The translations under genes and the position numbers were made by a program. Positions 5,896 to 10,590 of a stretch of DNA of 10,590 bases are shown piece by piece (the first letter of the stretch is position 1; each line of letters opens with the position of its first letter). Source of the DNA: Bacillota bacterium (GTDB lineage: Bacteria; Bacillota; DTU025); assembly GCA_012842765.1 (NCBI GenBank), contig DUWJ01000411.1:1-10590 (forward strand), written 5' to 3'. The notes under the pieces are model-generated. The model was not told where the DNA came from, did not search any database, and was given only the letters and a program-made list of their open reading frames with translations.

Positions 5896-6876
5896 ATGGA
5901 ATTCAAAGATTACTATAAAGTCCTTGGCGTATCCAAGGACGCGACCGAAGAGGAAATAAAGTCCGCCTATAGGCGACTTGCGCGCCAGTACCACCCTGAC
6001 GTCAATCCTGGTGACAGTTCGGCAGAGGAACGCTTCAAGGCGATAGCCGAAGCCTATGAGGTGTTGGGCGATCCTGAAAAGAGAAAGCGCTACGATATGC
6101 TCGGCGCCGACTGGGATCATTACTCAAAAACCAGCGCTGGCTGGCCTCCAGGGGGACGACGAACCCAACCTGGGTACGGGCGCACAACGTTCACCTTTGG
6201 CAATCTTTCGGACGCTGATTTTAGCGATTTCTTTAAGCAATTCTTTGGAGATTTGGGACTTGGAGACCACCTATTCGGACATGATCTGCACGATCTCGAC
6301 GAACGCAGTTTCAGCCGACGCAGGCCGGTCAAGCGTGATATCGAGCATGAACTCGAAATCGGTCTTGATGAAGCATTCACCGGCAGCCAACGTTCGATCG
6401 AAATCGTCGACCCAACCGACGGGTCTCGGCGGAAAATAGTAGTCGATATTCCTCCGGGGGTGCGCGATGGCACACGCCTTCGAATTGCCGGCGAAGGAGC
6501 AGGAGCTCCGGGAGGCCGTGGCAATCTCTATCTTAAGGTGCGGATACGCCCCCATCGCGGGTACCAGCTCCGTGGCGACGATCTTTATGTGAAGGTGAAC
6601 GTTCCCCTCACTGTCGCGGTTCTCGGAGGCGAAGTCCAACTGCAGACTGTGACAGGGGACACAATTTCGGTAAGAGTGCCTCCGGAGACCCAGAACGGAC
6701 AAGTGTTGCGATTGCGCGGACTTGGCATGCCGTCAACCAAGGGAGGAAAACGTGGCGATTTGATGGTCAAGGTAAATGTTGTCTTGCCCAGTAACCTAAC
6801 AGAACAAGAGCGCGAACTCTTCCGAGAACTTGAACGACTAACGAGCGCCAGCTCGTCAGGGAGGGATGAGGCATGA
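5896..6876 (+). CDS. dnaJ: Class B J-domain co-chaperone (DnaJ/CbpA-like, no zinc finger)
   Basis: The protein is 326 residues from ATG 5896, with GGGGAG (5883-5888) seven bases upstream. An ATG at 5872 would add MGAPGRWT and has no matching ribosome site. The J domain (5-70) begins [18 protein letters not shown] and has the catalytic HPD at 33-35, which stimulates DnaK ATP hydrolysis. A Gly/Phe-containing linker follows (about 71-140, with [15 protein letters not shown]). Two beta-barrel client-binding domains come next (about 145-222 and 223-300, with [19 protein letters not shown] and [19 protein letters not shown]). The four CxxCxGxG zinc repeats of class A DnaJ are absent, as in CbpA and Thermus DnaJ. 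It is the only J-protein visible and sits in the dnaK operon, so it is probably the main partner here. CbpA would be the alternative name. Its stop codon overlaps the clpB start. Confidence 0.93.
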   Translation: MEFKDYYKVLGVSKDATEEEIKSAYRRLARQYHPDVNPGDSSAEERFKAIAEAYEVLGDPEKRKRYDMLGADWDHYSKTSAGWPPGGRRTQPGYGRTTFTFGNLSDADFSDFFKQFFGDLGLGDHLFGHDLHDLDERSFSRRRPVKRDIEHELEIGLDEAFTGSQRSIEIVDPTDGSRRKIVVDIPPGVRDGTRLRIAGEGAGAPGGRGNLYLKVRIRPHRGYQLRGDDLYVKVNVPLTVAVLGGEVQLQTVTGDTISVRVPPETQNGQVLRLRGLGMPSTKGGKRGDLMVKVNVVLPSNLTEQERELFRELERLTSASSSGRDEA

Positions 6877-9470
6877 GATTTGAAGAACTTACAGTAAAAT
6901 CTCAGGAGGCAATCGCGCGCGCGCAGAGCATCGCTCAGGCAAACCAGCATCAAAGCGTTGCGCCGATGCACATTCTAGCGGCCCTTCTTGAACAGGAGGA
7001 AGGCGTAGTCTCTCTTATCCTATCAAAGCTTGGCGTTTCTGCCGAGGTATTGACAAGGACCGTTGCTTCATCCTTAGAGAAGCTTCCAAAGGTCTATGGC
7101 CAAGAAGCCGGTCAGTACTTGTCTACAGCCACGGCCAGTCTGCTCGATGATGCCTCATCTGAAGCCGGGCGGCTTAAGGATGAGTACGTAAGTACCGAGC
7201 ATATCCTTCTGGCCTTGGCCGGAGCTGATGATGATTCAGGGCGCCTGCTCAGATCGATGGGAGTGACCAAGGACGCCATATACAAGGCACTCGTCGATGT
7301 GCGAGGCACGCATCGGGTGACCGACCAGAACCCCGAAGACAAGTATCAAGCACTGGAAAGATACACCCGAGACCTTACTGACCTGGCGCGCAAAGGAACT
7401 CTAGATCCCGTCATAGGTCGGGACGAAGAAGTCCGCCGGGTGATCCAGGTCCTATCTAGGCGAACAAAGAATAATCCCGTTCTCATCGGAGAGCCGGGCG
7501 TTGGCAAGACTGCCATCGTGGAAGGTCTCGCGCAACGCATAGCCGCCGGAGATGTGCCTGACAGTCTCAAGAACAAGCGGGTGCTCTCGCTAGATCTAGG
7601 TGCACTAGTTGCCGGAAGCAAGTATAGAGGCGAATTCGAAGACCGGCTCAAAGCAGTGCTGAAAGACATAGAGGATGCCGAAGGACAGATAATTCTGTTT
7701 ATTGATGAACTCCACACACTCGTAGGTGCTGGAGCTGCCGAGGGCTCAATCGATGCCTCGAACATGCTTAAGCCCGCACTAGCCCGAGGCGAACTGAGAG
7801 CAGTTGGCGCAACAACTATCGATGAGTATCGTAAGTATATCGAGAAAGATGCCGCGCTCGAACGCAGGTTCCAACCTGTGATGGTAGATGAGCCCTCTGT
7901 TGAGGACACCATCGCCATACTGAGGGGACTGAAGGAAAGATACGAAGTCCATCACGGAGTTAAGATAAAGGATTCGGCTCTCGTGGCAGCGGCCGTTTTG
8001 TCGGATCGGTATATATCCGACCGGTTTTTGCCTGATAAGGCCATAGACCTCATGGACGAAGCTGCGTCAAAGTTGAGAATGGAAATCGACTCGATGCCCG
8101 CTGAAATCGATGAAGTGGAGCGCCGTATTGTGCAGCTGGAGATCGAGCGCCACGCGCTCGACAAAGAAGATGATGAATCATCCCGAGAAAGGCTCATCAG
8201 GCTCAACGAAGAGCTCAAGGAGCTCAAAGAGAAATCTGAGGCCATGAAAGCACACTGGCAAAAGGAAAAAGAGACTATTGCCAGGATCAGAGAGATAAAG
8301 CAGAAAATCGAAGAGGCCAAGATAGAGGAGCAGGCGGCAGAACGTGCCGGCGATCTCGGACGCGCAGCTGAGCTTCGCTACGGTGTCCAGCTGTCTCTCC
8401 AGCAAGAACTGGATCGCGCAAACCAGGAAATCGCCGAGCTCCAAAAGGAGCAGCGCTTCCTCAAAGAAGAAGTGGATGATGAAGATATCGCTGAGATAGT
8501 CGCGAAATGGACTGGTATTCCTGTAACGCGGCTACTGGAGGGAGAGACGGAGAAGCTTCTCAAGATGGAGCAACTCCTCCGGAGAAGGGTGATTGGACAG
8601 GACGAAGCGATAGAGGCGGTATCAAACGCAGTCAGGCGTGCCCGCTCCGGGCTCTCCGATCCCGAGAGGCCGATAGGGTCATTCCTATTCCTGGGCCCTA
8701 CCGGTGTAGGCAAGACCGAACTGGCAAAGGCGTTAGCTGAATTCCTCTTCGACGATGAACGCGCAATGGTAAGGATCGACATGTCGGAGTATCAGGAGAG
8801 ACACACAGTGGCCAGGCTGATCGGCGCGCCGCCAGGATATGTCGGCTACGAAGAGGGCGGCCAGTTAACCGAGGCAGTGAGACGACGGCCCTATTCAGTC
8901 ATATTGCTCGACGAAATAGAGAAGGCGCATCAGGAGGTCTTCAACGTCCTGCTACAGCTCCTCGACGATGGCAGGCTGACAGATGGTCAGGGGCGAACCG
9001 TAGATTTCCGCAACACTGTGATAATAATGACCTCCAACCTGGGCAGCCAGCACATCATGGAACACGCCACAGGCTCTGAGGAGCAGATGCGGGATCTGGT
9101 GATGGAAGTGCTTCGACAAGCATTCAGGCCCGAGTTTCTCAACAGAATCGATGAAATACTGATCTTCAATAGGTTGGGACGGGAGGAAATATCGCAGATC
9201 GTCCAGATCCAACTCGGCTTGGTCCGCGATCGGGTTGCATCACAAGGTTTCTTACTCGAGTGGACGCCCCAGGTGCGGGACTTCCTAGCCGAGACGGGAT
9301 ATGACCCTGTGTACGGAGCCAGGCCCCTCAAACGTGCCATTCAAAGAGAACTCGAGAATCCGCTGGCCATGGAGATATTGCAAGGCAAGTTCGCGCCTGG
9401 TGACAGAATAAAGGTAGTTCTCACGGACGCCGGCGAAAATGGCGGAGCTCTGGCGTTTCAGAAAGCCTAA
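6873..9470 (+). CDS. clpB: ATP-dependent disaggregase ClpB (Hsp100)
   Basis: The protein is 865 residues, normal for ClpB. Its ATG overlaps the dnaJ TGA by four bases (ATGA), implying translational coupling. Two Clp N-terminal repeats occupy about 1-145. AAA-1 has Walker A GEPGVGKT (206-213), pore loop KYRG (250-253), Walker B ILFIDE (274-279) and arginine fingers R331-R332. The coiled-coil middle domain (about 405-530, rich in Glu, Lys and Arg) separates ClpB from ClpA and ClpX and docks DnaK. AAA-2 has GPTGVGKT (608-615), pore GYVG (655-658), VILLDE (676-681) and a sensor-2 GARPLKR motif. The IGF/IGL loop needed to bind ClpP is not evident, so threading without proteolysis is expected. ClpB hexamers extract chains from aggregates and hand them to DnaK. 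It is the last gene of the operon. Confidence 0.98.
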   Translation: MRFEELTVKSQEAIARAQSIAQANQHQSVAPMHILAALLEQEEGVVSLILSKLGVSAEVLTRTVASSLEKLPKVYGQEAGQYLSTATASLLDDASSEAGRLKDEYVSTEHILLALAGADDDSGRLLRSMGVTKDAIYKALVDVRGTHRVTDQNPEDKYQALERYTRDLTDLARKGTLDPVIGRDEEVRRVIQVLSRRTKNNPVLIGEPGVGKTAIVEGLAQRIAAGDVPDSLKNKRVLSLDLGALVAGSKYRGEFEDRLKAVLKDIEDAEGQIILFIDELHTLVGAGAAEGSIDASNMLKPALARGELRAVGATTIDEYRKYIEKDAALERRFQPVMVDEPSVEDTIAILRGLKERYEVHHGVKIKDSALVAAAVLSDRYISDRFLPDKAIDLMDEAASKLRMEIDSMPAEIDEVERRIVQLEIERHALDKEDDESSRERLIRLNEELKELKEKSEAMKAHWQKEKETIARIREIKQKIEEAKIEEQAAERAGDLGRAAELRYGVQLSLQQELDRANQEIAELQKEQRFLKEEVDDEDIAEIVAKWTGIPVTRLLEGETEKLLKMEQLLRRRVIGQDEAIEAVSNAVRRARSGLSDPERPIGSFLFLGPTGVGKTELAKALAEFLFDDERAMVRIDMSEYQERHTVARLIGAPPGYVGYEEGGQLTEAVRRRPYSVILLDEIEKAHQEVFNVLLQLLDDGRLTDGQGRTVDFRNTVIIMTSNLGSQHIMEHATGSEEQMRDLVMEVLRQAFRPEFLNRIDEILIFNRLGREEISQIVQIQLGLVRDRVASQGFLLEWTPQVRDFLAETGYDPVYGARPLKRAIQRELENPLAMEILQGKFAPGDRIKVVLTDAGENGGALAFQKA

Positions 9471-9522
9471 CTCAAGAACGGACATCTACGCGGATGCTCA
9501 TCGCCACAGATGAATAGATATC

Positions 9523-9550
9523 AGAGAGAGGGGCAACCCTCTCTCTTTTT
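9523..9550 (+). terminator. Rho-independent terminator of the chaperone operon
   Basis: AGAGAGAGGG (9523-9532) pairs perfectly with CCCTCTCTCT (9537-9546) around a GCAA tetraloop of the stable GNRA class. Four more T residues follow (9547-9550). It lies 52 bases after the clpB stop codon and closes a transcript of about 7.4 kb starting near 2168. Confidence 0.95.
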
Positions 9551-9552
9551 CC

Positions 9553-9631
9553 AGGGAAAGTCCGGCCATGCAGCAAAGAAAGGACATTGCCCTCTCTACT
9601 TTCGGTTTCAGCAAACCCCCAAAAGAAACCG
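9553..9631. repeat. Cluster of inverted repeats after the terminator
   Basis: AGGG (9553-9556) can pair with CCCT (9590-9593), enclosing GTCC (9560-9563) with GGAC (9582-9585). A separate stem follows: CGGTTTC (9603-9609) with GAAACCG (9625-9631). It lies upstream of the candidate promoter, so it is outside the transporter transcript if that promoter is right. It matches no structured RNA class I recognise. Confidence 0.3.
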
Positions 9632-9653
9632 GTGGCGGATCAGGCATTCGTGG

Positions 9654-9683
9654 TTGAGTCAAGCTCTGAGAGTGCTTTATGAT
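9654..9683 (+). promoter_or_regulatory. Candidate sigma-A-type promoter of the transporter gene
   Basis: TTGAGT (9654-9659, four of six) and TATGAT (9678-9683, five of six) are separated by 18 bases. The -35 sits in a short odd palindrome, TTGAGTCAA. It would give a leader of about 100 bases before the GTG start at 9791. A separate promoter is expected because the preceding operon ends in a strong terminator. Confidence 0.5.
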
Positions 9684-9718
9684 GCGTAATCTACAGCACA
9701 ATAATAGCCACATGCCAA

Positions 9719-9761
9719 CTATGAGTCATAGCAGGCGATTGCCTACCAATGTCGAAACATT
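9719..9761 (+). promoter_or_regulatory. Three consecutive dyads in the transporter leader
   Basis: Three perfect small inverted repeats follow one another: CTATGA-G-TCATAG (9719-9731), AGGC-GATT-GCCT (9733-9744) and AATGT-CGAA-ACATT (9748-9761). They lie between the candidate promoter and the Shine-Dalgarno site. The first resembles a short operator dyad; the other two could be RNA hairpins. No regulator gene is adjacent in the window, so the role is open. Confidence 0.4.
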
Positions 9762-9790
9762 CGTCAGAATCACTGTTGGGAGGGGTTCAA

Positions 9791-10590
9791 GTGACTGGAA
9801 GGATCGGCAAATACCACGGAACCACCGCAGGGGCCTTTCTCTATAGCCTTGGCTCGTTCAGCGCAGCACTTCTCGGACAAGCCTTCAATGCTTGGGTTCA
9901 GCTCTACTACGTCGACATTCTGAAAATGCCATTAGCGCTTTACGGAACAGGCATGGCTCTCTATGGCATATGGAATGCCATCAACGACCCCCTGGCAGGA
10001 CAATGGTCAGACAACACGCGCACGCGCTGGGGGCGAAGGATTCCGTTCATCCTTTTCGGCACTATTCCATTCTGCATCATCTTCGCCCTTGTGTGGTGGG
10101 TTCCCCAGTGGGCGCAGGCAAGCTCCAGGTCGCTGTTCGCCTATTTTCTCGTCACCGCCTTCCTCTTCGACGGGCTATTCACAGTAGTCGTCCTGAACTG
10201 GACCGCCCTCTACCCCGAAATGTATCCCTCGCTGACACAGCGTTCCCAAGTATCCGCCCTTCGGCAGGCCCTCGGAATTGTAGGAATGATCATAGGCATG
10301 GTCCTTGCTCCTCAGTTCAGGCAATGGTTCGGCTGGGCCGGAATGGGTATTCTCTTCGCGGTCATAGGCGGATTGAGCATGTTCCTAAGCCTGCTCGGGT
10401 CGAAAGAGAATCCAGACTTCAGCGAGCAGCAAGGACTACGCGTAAGTGAGGCCTTCAAACACACCTTCGTGAACAAGTCCTTTGTAACGTTCGTTCTCGC
10501 AAGTCTATTAATCCAGTTCACCTTCGTTCTGTTGCCAGCCACCATGCCGTTTTTCTGCAAGTATGTTCTCGGACTCACCGACGCTCAAAA
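9791..10590 (+). CDS. GPH-family (MFS) sugar:cation symporter, 3' end cut by window edge
   Basis: The frame opens with GTG at 9791 behind GGAGG (9779-9783), seven bases upstream, and runs uninterrupted to the right edge (266 codons). The protein is strongly hydrophobic with several membrane helices, for example around 13-40, 48-72, 84-105, 118-140, 155-176 and 180-200. The conserved cytoplasmic motif after helix 2 is present: NDPLAGQWSDNTRTRWGRRIP (65-85), the GPH/MFS form of DPL-x-G-x-x-SD...GRR-x-P. ALYPEMYP and the TQRSQVSALRQALGI segment after it also match the GPH (glycoside-pentoside-hexuronide:cation) family. By family knowledge it would import a sugar or glycoside with sodium or protons in the inner membrane. 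The substrate is not readable. Full members are about 450-500 residues, so roughly half is missing. It is not functionally linked to the chaperone operon. Confidence 0.9.
   Translation, partial: MTGRIGKYHGTTAGAFLYSLGSFSAALLGQAFNAWVQLYYVDILKMPLALYGTGMALYGIWNAINDPLAGQWSDNTRTRWGRRIPFILFGTIPFCIIFALVWWVPQWAQASSRSLFAYFLVTAFLFDGLFTVVVLNWTALYPEMYPSLTQRSQVSALRQALGIVGMIIGMVLAPQFRQWFGWAGMGILFAVIGGLSMFLSLLGSKENPDFSEQQGLRVSEAFKHTFVNKSFVTFVLASLLIQFTFVLLPATMPFFCKYVLGLTDAQ

Larger units (their letters stand above)
9471..9790. other. Gene-free stretch between clpB and the transporter gene
   Basis: This 320-base gap contains the operon terminator, then inverted repeats around 9553-9631, a candidate promoter at 9654-9683 and a dyad-rich leader at 9719-9761. 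No convincing protein-coding frame is visible on either strand. Confidence 0.6.

Noticed and set aside
7346..7918. 190-codon minus-strand frame opposite clpB, and similar Ser/Arg-rich frames opposite dnaK, dnaJ and clpB
   Set aside because: They are antisense to highly conserved coding sequence, have shadow-like composition and lack plausible translation signals.
9470..9476. ACTCAAG after the clpB stop codon as a HAIR half-site
   Set aside because: No partner CTTGAGT lies at the required spacing and the position is downstream of the operon, so it is probably chance.
9551..9593. GGGAAAGTCCGGCC resembling the GAGGAAAGTCC segment of RNase P RNA
   Set aside because: The other conserved RNase P segments are absent and the gap is too short, so the match is probably coincidental.
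9892..10449. Plus-strand 185-codon frame in the right flank
   Set aside because: The overlapping frame from GTG 9791 encodes a clear GPH transporter; this frame is its Arg/His/Pro-rich shadow.

Overview
The window is dominated by a compact heat-shock chaperone operon on the plus strand, roughly 2132 to 9550. It is flanked by the 3' part of a secreted metallo-phosphodiesterase gene on the left and the 5' part of a sugar:cation symporter gene on the right. All recognised genes lie on the plus strand. Base composition is moderate, start codons include TTG and GTG, and most starts have strong Shine-Dalgarno sites, so this is clearly bacterial. The organism cannot be named from the window. An HspR-type repressor, a DnaK carrying the large ATPase-domain insertion, a J-protein without zinc fingers and a GPH-family transporter suggest a thermophile-related or deep-branching lineage. 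Deinococcus-Thermus, Chloroflexota or a deep Bacillota-like group would all fit. It does not look like a typical Bacillus/Clostridium (HrcA/CIRCE) or enterobacterial sigma-32 layout.

Left flank (1-2131): a phosphodiesterase/alkaline-phosphatase-superfamily gene whose 5' end is cut by the window edge, but whose signal peptide and full metal-binding set are visible. It is followed by about 575 bases without a convincing gene. That gap holds three inverted-repeat structures and, at its right end, the operon promoter.

Chaperone operon (2132-9550): a near-consensus sigma-A promoter drives hspR, dnaK, hsp20, grpE, a class B dnaJ and clpB, ending in a textbook Rho-independent terminator just after clpB. 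HspR would repress its own operon. DnaK, GrpE and the J-protein form the Hsp70 refolding cycle, Hsp20 holds unfolded protein in a refoldable state, and ClpB extracts polypeptides from aggregates and passes them to DnaK. The operon therefore encodes a complete hold/disaggregate/refold pathway plus its regulator. The two longest gaps (dnaK-hsp20 and hsp20-grpE, about 135 bases each) carry hairpins without U-tracts, which may set differential expression.

Right flank (9551-10590): a gap with several small inverted repeats and a candidate promoter, then the start of a GPH/MFS symporter gene that begins with GTG at 9791 and runs off the window.

I found no CRISPR array, tRNA, rRNA, insertion sequence or defence system. 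The unusual material is mainly regulatory: the operator-like dyad over the operon promoter, the intra-operon hairpins and the dyad-rich leader of the transporter. No evidently new protein system is visible.
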